64,000 bases of DNA from Mermis nigrescens (lineage: Eukaryota; Nematoda; Enoplea; Mermithida; Mermithidae): assembly GCA_036768485.1 (NCBI GenBank), contig JAVLUZ010000705.1:227409-291408 (forward strand), written 5' to 3'. Below are positions 36,387 through 47,589 of this stretch, in pieces. Below the pieces are notes generated by a model that searched no databases, was not told the DNA's origin, and worked only from the letters and a program-made list of their open reading frames with translations. The first letter of the stretch is position 1, and the number at the start of each line of letters is the position of its first letter. The position numbers and the translations under genes were made by a program.

Positions 36387-36538
36387 CTTGCATTTACATC
36401 CAGTAATAACGTTTTTACGCGGATCGAATGGACGAAGCCTGCCTACTTTTACTGGAAATCCTAAAGCTGAATGAATGCCTTCATGTTCATCTACAAGATC
36501 CATTGCAAGCTTGAAAGCATCAGTTTTCTTCAATTTAT
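36387..36538 (-). CDS. COA1: COA1-like gene, exon 2
   Basis: 152 bp. Acceptor TATTTTGCAG (AG at 36539-36540), donor TGCAAG|GTATCG. With the preceding exon it encodes residues 30-80: DKLKKTDAFKLAMDLVDE, then HSALGFPVKVGRLRPFD. The K-L-A..L..H/E..x-A-L-G-x-P pattern after a membrane anchor is the signature of COA1, an inner-membrane factor that acts with MITRAC in early COX1 assembly, with a TIM21-like fold. Both junction phases (1 in, 0 out) agree with neighbouring exons. Family assignment is from motif order and length; TIM21 itself is the main alternative. Confidence 0.7.
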
Positions 36539-36640
36539 CTGCAAAATATAAATTGCTCTGAAATATCAGTAGGCTTTCATACTAAGATGTGCCGATTAAC
36601 TGAAACCGGCTGGAAGCGATTACTTTTTGCCAACCGGAAC

Positions 36641-37549
36641 CAGTGGTAGATCTAAGATTTTCCTAAGAAGGCGGTAAACTTTTCCAAAAACAGTTGAAAA
36701 CAGGTCCAAAAATTTGCTCTTCACGTGCGAAATAGTTTTTTTCAGAGTTTTGTGTTCTCGCATTCTATTGAAAATCGCTTTTGGCGCAATAATTTTTCGA
36801 AAAATTTTACAACTTTGAATAATTTCGCTCGTAAAAACCAATAAATTTCTTTGATTCTAGCAAAAATCTGGCACTAAGTGCCGAAAAATTGATGCAATTA
36901 AAGCAAGAAGGTTGAATTACTGTTCAATGAAATTAAAGCAAGAAGGTTGACTTACTGTTCAATCTCCTGTATCTATAAGATTTGATGCACAACGTCAAAT
37001 TTTTTTTAAAAAGTTATGCTAGAAAACAGAAGAGACTATGCTGAAAAAACTCTTTCTGCTCCAGAAATCGTCTTAAAACCTACTCCCTGCGCAGAAAAAT
37101 GGCTTCTTGACCGTCAAGAAAGTAAATAAATGGCATTAATACGTATTGTCCGGCGCAAAGCGACGAAAACTTTTTAGAAATTTGGATCACTGCCGGCCAA
37201 AAATCATTGCAAATTACATATCCTTTCTTTGTCTCGCCTATTATTGTAAGTCAATGCAAGGGGGCGGCGCCCACACATGGGCGAGGGGGGTTTTGGGGGT
37301 ATGCACCCCTCAGAAGTTGAAGTACCCCCAAAATCAAAATACCCCCCAGAATTCAAATTTTGAATTGTTTTTTGATTTTTAAGCGATTTTTTGATGCCAT
37401 TGAATAGTGTTTGATGAGAAACGTCGAAAAATGGTGTTTTTTCGCCATACGACCACTTTTATGACCATTTTTGACCTTTAAAAAGTTTTTCACCCCCCAG
37501 AATTTCGTTGCTGCCCACCTATGGCAGCGCCCGCTTAAATCCGCCTATG
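36641..37549. mobile_element. hAT-like element (CAGTGGCGGATC family) with a nested M1
   Basis: Left CAGTGGTAGATCTAAG, right (reversed) CATAGGCGGATTTAAG. TSD ACCGGAAC (36633-36640) and ACCAGAAC (37550-37557), 7 of 8. Contains a palindrome GGCACTAAGTGCC (36870-36882), a tandem duplication of about 37 bp near 36900-36965, and an M1 copy. Sequence on both sides (AAGATGTGCCGATT at 36589, CCGAGAACC at 37556) suggests it landed in an older ATGTGCC/GGAACCG-type element. Within the long COA1-like intron. Confidence 0.88.
37272..37523. mobile_element. M1 element nested in 36641-37549
   Basis: 252 bp, CACACATGGGCGAGG..CTGCCCACCTATG. TSD GCGGCGCC (37264-37271) and GCAGCGCC (37524-37531), 7 of 8. Confidence 0.88.
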
Positions 37550-37821
37550 ACCAGAACCGAGAACCAATTTTCCAATACACGGATCCAATTTTTCGTTTTT
37601 CAAGAACCTCATTCGGAAAGGATGCTTTTCTGAGTCTGTTCCCGGTTCCTTAAGAAAAGGTTAAAAATTATCAAGTTGATTTTACTATACTTGAAGAGAA
37701 TGCTAAGGGACAAAAATATCGACGATTATACTCGCATCGTACATGCAATCTCGTGACCACTTTTGTATGACAAAGAAACTGTTGCATTAAAAATCAGCTT
37801 TTACATGAACACGGTGCTAAC

Positions 37822-38013
37822 CATAGGTAGGCGGCACTAAAACTCTGGGGGGGGCAAAAAACACCATTGTTTAACGTTTCTCATCGGGCACTATCCACTG
37901 GCATCAAAGAATTGCGGAAAAAACAAAACAAATTTTCAAAAATTGAATTCGGGTGGGGGGTATTTTGGTATCTAGGGGTGAGTGCATACCCCAACCCGCC
38001 ACACCCAGGTATG
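37822..38013. mobile_element. M1 element
   Basis: 192 bp, CATAGGTAGGCGGC..CACCCAGGTATG. Flanks GTGCTAAC and CTTCTAAC match at 6 of 8 bases. Confidence 0.75.
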
Positions 38014-38673
38014 CTTCTAACTCTCCCAGCTCCAGAAGTCATTATTCTGTGCAACATTTATATTTTATTTCCAACTCTTTATGCGAAGAGATTTTGAAGT
38101 TGAAAATAGATGAGTGCTTAATAATCTATCAATTAACCTTCGTTATTTTTAATAGCACAAGCGTGGTGCTGATAAGCGATAAGGATATTTAAATCTTTAC
38201 TACGAAAAAGGAGGGTTTGAGCGAGATAATGTGCAGTTACTACACAAGCTCAACAAAGATGACGAAATGAACAATAAGCGTATTTTTTAAATGATTTTTC
38301 GGTTTATTGTTTAGCATAATTTCTCTAATTTAATTAGCGCTTCAAGCCAGTTATTAATATATTTATGAAATTACCAATTATTTACATAATAACCATTTAT
38401 TTATATTTATCATCGAGCCTGAACTTCTTGCTCTTGAGCAGCAATATTATTCTTGAATGTAATGAAGATTTTATGACTTGAATCAAGCTTACAGGGACAA
38501 AAAAGCGATTTCAAGCATAAGTATCGGGTATTTTTTATCAAAAATTCAAGGAATATCTTACTGATTCTATGTCATTTTTGTACGAGTATCTAACTCCCGG
38601 CGAATGGGAATCAAAAATTTTGATTATCTTCATTTTTACCTTTGACTCAATTTCACCGGATATATATATTACG

Positions 38674-39328
38674 ACTAGCAAAGAAAAATGCTCTGATGGA
38701 ACAAAAACGGTAAATATACTTGAATTTCTTCATTGCTAAGGATGTAAAAGGAGGGGACTAGGGAAAATTTCCCTACATGCGCAGAAGCCCTAGGAATGTG
38801 CTAAACAGTTAGACTTTCCCTAAACAACGCAAAAATCGAAGTATATTCTGCGGCCTATGCGCGTTTCTGCAGATTTTCTGTAGTAATTTCGATTACGATG
38901 GCGAGTATTTTGATTACTTTATTTTTGGAAAATTTAAAAAAATTTTCTGTGGTTTTTCATGAAAACTATTGAGTTGGCCATGTAGGTGTAAAGTTTACAC
39001 TATTATCTTTTACTCCAGAGCATTGTGGAAGGTCAAGATTTCCTTAAATAAATAATACATTGATTATTTAATAGTCATGAAAGTGTCTTCAATGCTCTTT
39101 TGCGAAACACTTAAATACGCTTTGTGACTACACCCTCATTTTTCACAGGCCGCAGAATATACTTCGATTTTAGCGTTGTTTAGGGAAGTCTAAGTATTTA
39201 GCACATTCCAATGGCTTCTGCGCATATAGGGAAATTTTCCCTAGTCCCCTCCTTTTACATCCTTAACAATGAAGAAATTCAAGTATATTTACCTTTTTTG
39301 TTCCATCGGAGCATTTTTCTTTGCTAGT
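38674..39328. mobile_element. Family D element, second full copy
   Basis: 655 bp, ACTAGCAAAGAAAAATGCTC with its inverse at the right end; inverted arms of about 200 bp including CTGCGGCCT. Same family as 19358-20121. TSD unclear. Confidence 0.82.
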
Positions 39329-39366
39329 TCCCTTCTTTTGTTTAATAATTTAGGCCATATATCCAT

Positions 39367-39402
39367 AGGTGGGCAGCGCCAAAATTCTGGGGGCGGGGTT
39401 CA
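39367..39402. mobile_element. M1 end fragment
   Basis: CCATAGGTGGGCAGCGCC then AAAATTCTGGGGGCGGGG, cut off where the TTTACAC repeat begins. Confidence 0.6.
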
Positions 39403-40345
39403 AGTAGCTGAAGAAATTTCTTCTTCCGTCTCGAACCCTTTACACTAAAATGATCACAGATCGAGAAATATTGCGTTAAAAGAAGAAAAATTTTACATTT
39501 TTAGATGTTGTAGCCCTCTACATTATAAAACCTATTGGACTGCACAGAAACCAAAATTGAGATAGATAAGCTTTAGGACACGCTAACAGTAAAAAACCCG
39601 TATACTTTACACTTTTGTGCAACAACCATTGCGTGTAAAAAATTTTGAGGTCAGATTCGTAATCTACAACTTAGGGACAACATTTAAAAAAATTGGCTCT
39701 CCGCAAATTGTTTGATACTCAATGCTCTGAGCGGAAAAGTGCTTCTCAGTGTAAACTACACTTGTGCTAATAACGCAATATTGGGTGTATAGAAACAAAA
39801 TAAACTAAGATCTGTAACGCTAAGGTCAGGGCACATTTTGAGCATAATTAGCATGTTCCGCCTATTTAGCGGAGTAGCTGAAGAAATTTCGTTTTTCGTC
39901 TCGAACCCTTTACACTAAAACAATCACAGATCAAGAAATATTGCGTTTACAGAGAAAAAATTCGCTTTTGAGATACAGCAACCCTCTACATTATAAAACT
40001 GATTGGACTGCACAGAAACCAAAACTGAGTTAGATAATTTGAAGGACACGCAAAGAGTAAAAAACACATATACTTTACACTTTTGTGTAACGACTATTGA
40101 GTGTAAAGAAATTTTAAGTTCAGATTTGTAATCTACAACTCAGGGGCAACATTTAAGAAAATTAACCCTCCGCAAATTATTTGATTTTTCAGTTTACACT
40201 TTACACACTCATTGCTAATTCGGCATTGAGTGTAAACCAAAAAAGACGAGCATCGAATTTTTTAATTATCCATCGATTAAAAAAACCGCACCTCCCAGGT
40301 ACGTGCCGTTGTTGCCAAATATACTATAGGTAGCGCTATCGCGCT
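39403..40345. repeat. TTTACAC-rich repeat: two tandem units of 470 bp
   Basis: AGTAGCTGAAGAAATTTC starts at 39403 and again at 39873, with long similarity after each (CCCTTTACACTAAAA, CTCTACATTATAAAAC, GACTGCACAGAAACCAAAA). Ends with a perfect hairpin GGTAGCGC-TATC-GCGCTACC at about 40329-40348 preceded by ACCGCACCTCCCAGG, shared with 23.1-23.2 kb. Confidence 0.85.
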
Positions 40346-40348
40346 ACC

Positions 40349-42572
40349 TATGATTGCTCCGTAATTTCGCTCGTAATGAAACTTTATTGCGACTACAATT
40401 AACGAAGTTTCTTCAAGAATTGAATAAATTATCGAAATTCCAAAAAAATTTCTGCATTGAAAATGAGTCCAACTAAAAGCAAAGACAGGAAAATTCTGAA
40501 AAACCTTATTCTGCCAAGAATAATGGACTTTTAAGCTTTTGAAGAAGCTGGGAGCATCGCGCGCTAGAGAAATTCCCGAATACAACACCGTTTGTTGTCG
40601 ACTAAATTACACTATCTCACTGATAATATTTCACTTGCGCGAAGACTGACTCTGAATTAAATATAGTACAAGTCTTCATAGTCAGTCTAATGCGCTCTAA
40701 AAAAAGTTGCCCAAGGTTTCGGCGCATTAAGCCGAACTCATCCAATGATTCCAGGACAACATGAACTAAAAAAGGGGTACTTTACATTTGAAGCTGATAT
40801 TATGTATTTTGTTTCTTTGTTTCGCCGCTTTAACTGGAAAAAATATACTACTTCGACCATGTCAGCATATTTTTGGTGATTAAAGATAATACTGACATAT
40901 GGGTATAGGAGGGGATGAAAGGAGGGTATCACCCTCTACCTAAGGTTTTGGAAGACCAGGTACTGTCCGGCGAGAAAATGAAGTGTGCTGCACTCCAATT
41001 TTTGAGCTTAATATGGAAATAAGCATGGAAATTCTATCCATAAACGGTAAAAATATTAAAATTTTTCGGCGCTTCGCGCCGCATCGATAAATTTTTGTAT
41101 TTCTCATCGCTAAAAACCCATAAAATGGCTGACCTTCACTTATAGGGGTCAAGAAACCCAGTTTACCGCACATCACGTGCTACTCTACCATATTATAGTA
41201 CCCTAAAATTTACATGAGGAGCATGTAAAACGACTTTTGATGACCGCCTTTGTACGTATACAAAGAAATTTTATACAAAAAATGATCATAATTTACTGTA
41301 TGATCATTCCTGAATTTCACCCTTCCTGTGACCAGCTCTACGTTGCCCATGCATGTAAGAGCTCGAAATTGGAGAGGGTCCCGGTCATTTCTATGGGAAA
41401 GGGGTAAATGGCCTCCAATTTTTGGCCAGAAACGGCCAAAAAACGGTCATAGAATTCAATTTTTTTTTCCAAAAAACATAATCACACAGGTCTTACACAG
41501 TGCAGTACATTGATAAAACTTCCCTAATAATTTTCTCATAATAGTTTAATCTTCTATGAATATGTACGACAAGCTTTGTGTATAAAATCAAAGCTCGAAT
41601 ACTTATAACAGAAACTAAGAACCGAAATCGTCGGCTAGTAAGTCTAGAACCGGAAGCAATGGTTCCAACTTTCGTAAAAACCGGGACCGGAACCGAGATT
41701 TTGATTTCCTAAGAACCGGAACCGAAAATGATTCTCCCGGAAAACCTTCAACCGGAATATCCTTAATACATACCGAATTAAAAGTGAGAAAACGCAACTG
41801 AGAATAAGCACATACGTAGAATTCGTTTATTAAACAAACAATTTTCCGATTGGCCCAATGACAATATAGGTAGTTCTCAAAATTTCAATTTTTACAAGTT
41901 TGCTGCATTACTCGAATATAGAGAATAGACAAAGGCCCTGCGTGTAATGTTTATGTTCCTCAAAAATAAGGAAAACGACTGCAAAAGACAAAAACTTATA
42001 TTCTTCCATTATGAAACAAGAAACGTAACTTACTTGTTAAGAGTGATTGTTTTCATCAAGTTTTGTTGTCTGAAAAATCCGTTTCATTTAAACCCAATAG
42101 GAAGTCAAACAATGATCAAGCACATACATGGGCAGCAAGTAAATCCTGGAGGGAGGTCTGATTAGGTGAAATCGCCTGAAATGCAACTAAAAATCGAATT
42201 CTGAGGTCTACAGCAATATGCGGGTCGTTTCAACTTCTGGGGAAGTGGGTTTAAATCCCCCAACATTTGGTTAAGCAGCAATGCAAGCACAGCTGATTTA
42301 ATTCAGTCAATTTTGGGAATCAAATCAGCAAACTCGCTCAAAAATACACATTGGCATAGCACTATTGAGCAAACTGCGATAAGCTGGAAGAAAACTCAAT
42401 TCCTTATGACCAGAAAAGAATGAAAATCGAATAACGAAAAATAAGCTCTTCGAAGTTTCTCGATGCCATCAAATTAAAAGTTATTTCCGTTTGTGATGAG
42501 AACCTATTTTTCCATAGGTAGGCACCTACCTACTGAAGAAAGAATATGGAACCAGATCAGATATGCGCTCAC
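40349..42572. other. COA1-like intron sequence: repeat pieces only
   Basis: 41068-41080 is a perfect GGCGCTTCGCGCC palindrome. 41340-41470 is an M2 fragment (GTAAGAGCTCGAAATTGG, GGCCTCCAATTTTTGGCC). 41610-41775 has repeated CCGGAACCG motifs from a decayed hAT-like element. 42122-42270 is an M1-like remnant (ACATGGGCAGCAAG). The open frame at 40277-40588 is unrecognised. Confidence 0.5.
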
Positions 42573-42681
42573 CTGTGACTACATATTCCATACATTTGAT
42601 CGCTACAAGAACAACAGCAGCACCGCCACCTGATATAGCGGCAAGTTTCAAATTGAGCATATGATGCCTAGCGACAGTTTC
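42573..42681 (-). CDS. COA1: COA1-like gene, exon 1 (membrane anchor)
   Basis: 109 bp with acceptor TTTTCACATAG before it and a consensus donor CACAG|GTGAGC at the end. The likely start is the ATG at 42658-42660, giving MLNLKLAAISGGGAAVVLVA as a short N-terminus plus one transmembrane helix, then IKCMEYVVT. The exon ends in phase 1 and the next begins with AT, making Asp, so the frame runs on into DKLKKTDAFKLAMDL. A short N-tail, one helix and an Ala-Leu-Gly-Pro domain match mitochondrial COA1. The frame is also open upstream of this ATG to the acceptor (ETVARHH), so a further 5' exon is possible. Confidence 0.65.
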
Positions 42682-43035
42682 CTATGTGAAAACTTTCTAA
42701 TTACAGAGACTTGCTATTAACAAGATAGCGATATCGGAAATGGACTGACTCCAGTGAATCGAAAAATATATCTAGCGCGATCTTATTCATCCGCAGGTTT
42801 CAATCAGACATGAAAAAATAATATAAGTTAAAACTGACATCATATAGGTTAACCATTAAAAACATTTACCAAATCTATTAGAAAGTCATGCGAATATAAG
42901 GTACATGTACAAGACGCTAAAGTAGCGTTTCAAAAGGTGATCACGGCCTGGTTTCATACGGTTATTTTGGCTTTAAAATATAAATCAGATTTTCGCCTAG
43001 CTTCGTCAATTTCGAGATTTTTAGGATTCGAGCTC

Positions 43036-43159
43036 CACACATGGGCAGGAGAGTTTAACCCCAAAAATCCGGAAACCCCAGCAAAATCCGACAGACCACT
43101 CAGAACTGAATTTTTTTGTCATATCAAACTCCCAGAATTTGGTCGCCTGCCCACGTGTG
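43036..43159. mobile_element. Very short M1-type element
   Basis: Ends CACACATGGGCAG and (reversed) CACACGTGGGCAG, 12 of 13 identical; 124 bp. Flanks do not match as a TSD. Confidence 0.65.
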
Positions 43160-44394
43160 GTAGAGATGTGGCAAATAATGAGCAATCGATCTTCCCTCTT
43201 CAGCTAATTTGGCGATAATTTTCGGTGTATGAGCTTGAAATTAAGTGCATTTCGATTTTTCTTAAATTTAATCAACGTCGCGTAGAGCTCGTCGAGGAAT
43301 GCTAAAAATGTAATGGGTTCTCCTACCGTTTCTCAAGTTATCCGAAAATTTGCGCCCTCCCATCCGAAATAAAATCACGGATAAAGAGGACCTTTTTATA
43401 CCATTGATGCACACAATACATTACGTATGTGTTTATATATGTATGTATGTACACACTCGTAATTAGAAAGTATGATATGGTAATTTCATCTTGATTGCTC
43501 TAAAGCTTTCTCAATTAACATGTGACGTAAAAGCACATACATTGACGAATCTCTTGCAAATACCGTTGTTGACTGAAAATCATTTGAAAAATGAGAAAAG
43601 AAACCAAAGTTTTAATTAATATTGCTATTGCCTTCTTTACAGCCACTTACTTCGTTTCTCCTGATTCATTTGATCTGTAATAGTAAGTTATAGATAAATG
43701 GACAAGTCACAAATATTTACCAATTAGTACACAAGCGTTCGAGAAAGGTAGGTATCCAAACATCTTGTTATTGCGACTTGACTAATCAAACTTACATTAA
43801 GCTAGGCTTACATATGTAACATCTGTTAAAGTAAAAGTCAAGATAAACCTAACTTAATGGCGGATTTAGAGGGAACGGCCCTACTTTGTCGTCAAAAATA
43901 TTTGGGCGCAATAAGGAATTGATGTTTTCTTATGATTTTGGGCGTTCTTATCATGAATTTTCAAGTCTGACACATAGATGCTCCTACGTGGCCGGTTCGT
44001 GGAAATGGTCGGTTCGGGAATCAGCCAGTTTTTCTAGCCAATAGCCTTAAAAATGGATGCACATATATGCTAAAATATTGTAAAAACAATATTGGTTTTC
44101 AATTGAAATAAATATGGACTGAATAGAAAAAAATTGTTTTCCTTCTTCCGTTCCGTGGGTCTAGAGCTTCCGGAACCATGGATATAGAGTATTTAAATAT
44201 TAATTAGTAGCGTTTAAATTTGGTTCTAAATTTACCCAAAAATAAAATAGCATGAAATTAATATAGAAAAAAGAAAGTCTAGGTATCAAAAAGGCTACCA
44301 ATCGTACGCATCATTTTAGAACAGGTAATTATAATGATGAAACAAGACTACTTGCTTGGGACCACAGATGTGCATGGGAATGGGGCATACATGC
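43160..44394. other. Unassigned DNA
   Basis: 43860-44010 matches the repeat at 3210-3300. 43430-43460 has GTATGTATGT low complexity. No gene seen. Confidence 0.4.
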
Positions 44395-44757
44395 ATATAG
44401 GGGGTTAGGGGTACCCCCTGAAGGGTTAGCCGGACGGCGATTTTGATGTTTTTTTGCATCATTTTTGAGGTCAAAAGCAGTAAAAACAGCAAAAAGTTTT
44501 CCGACGCTTCACGTCAGATTAGTAATTTTGAGTACCTTTTACTCAAAAAGCGTCCAAAATTGAATTTTTTTGCATCTTTTAGTGTTAAACGTGATATAAT
44601 GCAGTCAAAATGGACTAAAAATGCTTTTAAAATGCGATGTTACCACAAAAAACGTTTAATGGGCTATTTTGACCATTTTGATCGCTAAAACAGCAAAAAA
44701 ATCGTGAACGTTAAATTTACTGTTTTGGATTTTTGGGATTTCACCCCCACTGCCGAT
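44395..44757. mobile_element. Diverged M3 element
   Basis: Has the M3 layout: a C/G-run left end, then TCCGACGCTTCACGTCAGAT (palindrome with compensating changes), then AACGTGATATAATGCAGTCAAA. Directly precedes an M1 insertion. No TSD. Confidence 0.5.
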
Positions 44758-44996
44758 CACAGGACGTGGGGGTTTGGAAGTATGCACCCCCTAGAAACCA
44801 AAATACCCCCCAGAATTCAATTTTTGAAAATTTTTTCCGTTTTTTTCGCAATTTTTTGATGCCAATGGATATAACATAATGAGAAACGTCGAAAAATGGT
44901 GTTTTTTCGCCATAGGTACCACCATTTTTAAGGCCATTTTTTGACCTTCAAAAAATCTTGCACCCCCCCCCAGAATTTTCTTGCTGCCCACGTATG
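44758..44996. mobile_element. M1 element
   Basis: 239 bp, CACAGGACGTGGGGG..CTGCCCACGTATG. TSD CTGCCGAT (44750-44757) and CTGCCGAC (44997-45004), 7 of 8; compare the TSD at 11961. Confidence 0.85.
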
Positions 44997-45024
44997 CTGC
45001 CGACCCTGACCTCGTGCACATGTG

Positions 45025-45228
45025 ATACATGTAAGGACTCGAAATTTCGAGTGGGGGTAAATGACCCCCAATTTTTGGTTTAAATAGCAAAAAACAAAAA
45101 AAGGTGAAAAAATTCAATTTTTTCTAAAAATAGAGGTGAGGGGTCAAAAAGTTTTGGCTTTTGGGGGATGGGGGAACAACCAACTCTGAGTGCGAAATCC
45201 TCTATCACCCTGCTATTGTATGGCTAGG
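45025..45228. mobile_element. M2 element
   Basis: CATGTAAGGACTCGAAATTT..CAACCAACTCTGAGTGC, matching the M2 copy at 52438-52659. Ends degraded. Confidence 0.65.
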
Positions 45229-45342
45229 GGTCCTTAAATCTCCCAGATTTGGAAAATAGGAAATTTGCAGGAGGAAATGGAATGGAATGAAGGCCAAAAA
45301 TAGATGAAAATTTCTCTTCAAAAGTGCTCGAAATTGACCGAA

Positions 45343-45447
<105 letters not shown>

Positions 45448-45483
45448 ACAGTTTTACGCTATTTTAGTATTTATGCTAATTTT

Positions 45484-46124
45484 TTTTTACAAAAATCTGG
45501 CGCGTAGCGCCGGAAAATTTGTGAAATAAAGGCGGTTAGACGTCCTAAGGGGAGAGGGGGGCGGTATCCCAACTTTTCCAAAAACAGTCAAAAATGAGTC
45601 CGAAAATTTGCCCTTAACGCGCGAAATAGCGTTTTTTCGGTGTTTTACATTGTACCCTTTTACATAAAATCACTTTTGACGCAATATTTTTCGAAAAATT
45701 TCAGAATTTTAGACAATTTTGTGCGGAAAATCATTGAATTTCTTTGACTTTTTACAAAAATCTGGCGCGTAGCGCCGGAAAATTTGTGAAATAAAGGCGG
45801 TTAGACGTCTAGAAGCATGATTTACTGCTTGATTGCCTGTTTTTATAGCATTTGATGCGAAACATCGAAATTTTCGATTGAAAACAGAAGAAAAGTATGC
45901 AAAAATAGAACAGAAAATGGCTTCCAGATCGCCAAGAAAGTTTAGAAATGTCATTAATAGATATCAACCGGCGCATAGCGCCGAGAAAAATTTGAGAAAT
46001 TATGGTCACTGACGGCCAAAAATCATTGCAAATTGCATACCTATCCATTCTGTATCTCGCCAAATATTTTTGGCCAATGGGGGGACGGCCGTCCACCCTT
46101 CGCCCCACCTTAAATCCGCGCCTG
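45484..46124. mobile_element. Element of the CAGTGGCGGATC family, rearranged
   Basis: Right end (reversed) CAGGCGCGGATTTAAGG; the interior matches 36641-37549 through AACTTTTCCAAAAACAG and GGCCAAAAATCATTGCAAAT. A 61-bp module, including the palindrome GGCGCGTAGCGCC, occurs identically at 45484-45544 and 45749-45809. The left TIR is missing. Confidence 0.75.
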
Positions 46125-46135
46125 TTTTTGAGGTC

Positions 46136-46264
46136 GTTGTAGCCCAAAAGCTCAATAACTACCCCTCCAGACCGGCCATGCTGTGCATTTATGCTTGGGA
46201 CTGAAAAAAATAGTACAATAAAAATTACCGTAGCAAACTGAAATTTCGCAAAAGACGTCCTCAT
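46136..46264 (-). CDS. Possible secreted-protein first exon
   Basis: An ATG at 46262-46264 opens MRTSFAKFQFATVIFIVLFF then SVPSINAQHG, a textbook signal peptide with a plausible cleavage after NA. About 50 bp upstream the minus strand has GTATATAATAAGAGG, TATA-like. The frame runs into the transposon at 46124, so a real gene would need a donor before that; GGAGGG|GTAGTT near 46161 is one. No partner exon or family was found. Confidence 0.3.
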
Positions 46265-46339
46265 AATATAATTATTGAGACATAAAAAACGCGTAGGTTA
46301 CCTCTTATTATATACGCAAATTAATGCAAAGTTTATTTA

Positions 46340-46925
46340 AATTTGAAAATGTGCATGACAGGTTGTAGTGGCCTGATTGGATTAGCTGATTACGAATGTA
46401 ATAAACATTTTTAATGGAAAGGCAGGTGTTATTTCATTTTATTTATAATTTTAAATTTTTTCATTTTTTACATTTTTTCTTTTTTTCTAATTTTTAAAAT
46501 TTTTTCTCATTTTTTAAAAACTTTTTTCCTTTTTTCAATTTCTGAATTTTTATCTTTTTAAAATTTTGAATTTCCGAGGCTTTTTAATTTTTTTCAATTT
46601 TTAAATTGTTTCTAAAATTTTTAAATATGAATGACATGGAATGAATGCATGTTGTCTAAGTGCAAATCGCATAACTATTTCGCGCACAATGTTTTGAAAT
46701 GGAGCCTTATGTCGCAAGTTTATTCACCAGTATTGCGCAATGTATGTAGATGCCCTCGCCGCAAACAATAAAAAATAAAAAGTAAAAAAATGAGGAAAAA
46801 TATAAGTATTTAGAGATTAAAAAAATTAAAATAATGCCTTCCTTTCTATTAAAACTGTTCATTACATTCGTAATCAGCTAATCAAATCATACCACAAGCG
46901 GTCGGGCACAATTTCAAATTTGAAA
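46340..46925. mobile_element. Element with inverted arms of about 90 bp
   Basis: Left TTTGAAAATGTGCATGAC..GATTAGCTGATTACGAATG; right is its inverse (CATTCGTAATCAGCTAATC..GGGCACAATTTCAAA). The middle is T/A homopolymer-rich. TSD not resolved. Confidence 0.65.
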
Positions 46926-47364
46926 AAAATTTGCATAAATTTGCAAATATAGCTAGATATACGCATTTTGTTAAAAGTGAGTAGTAGATCCATCCTCAGC
47001 TTATCAAATGACTATAATTGATAACTTTTGCAGAAAAACATTGCTCGATGATACATTTTTCCGAAGGTGGAGACGTGCTGCGATAATACCCAAAGATTTT
47101 TAGAGGGCGGGGTGGAGTAGATAAAACCTAAGCTTCATCGGAAATATAGCAAATAGCGAGTCTAAAAAAATATTTGTAGTTCATGTCCAAAACAACGAGG
47201 TTCTTAATCTGAGCAGCTAACCGTGCCCCAGAACACTTCTATTGAACCTGCGTTTATTTTTGATAGCTCTGTATTCTGACTTTTAATTACCATTGTTTGT
47301 TTCACTTTAAACCCTTTTGTAATTGAATTTCACTTACCTACAAGGTTTTTTCAAGTAGACATTA

Positions 47365-47525
47365 TAGTCTGTTTCGCACTTCGGTCATAAATTTTAAAAC
47401 TATCTCCGACAATAAGCTGACAGATTGCGATTATAGCATTGATGTGATATATAATAATCGTAAACCTGGGCCTACTGTCGATGAAAATTCTTAGAATTAT
47501 GCGCGAAGTTATGTGAAACAGACTA
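47365..47525. mobile_element. TA-flanked small TIR element
   Basis: 161 bp, TAGTCTGTTTCGC..GTGAAACAGACTA, with TA on both sides. Internally related to 29548-29714. Confidence 0.75.
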
Positions 47526-47589
47526 TAGTTATTAAGTAATATATAAATATGTAAATTAATAACTCCGGTTGTACCAAATATTGTGTATT

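Noticed and set aside
40329..40348. Helitron 3' end
   Set aside because: A perfect hairpin is present, but no CTRR follows it at the usual distance and no matching 5' TC end was found.
46136..46264. 151-codon secreted protein as one exon
   Set aside because: The part below 46124 is transposon sequence, so only the first 40 or so codons could be host coding sequence.
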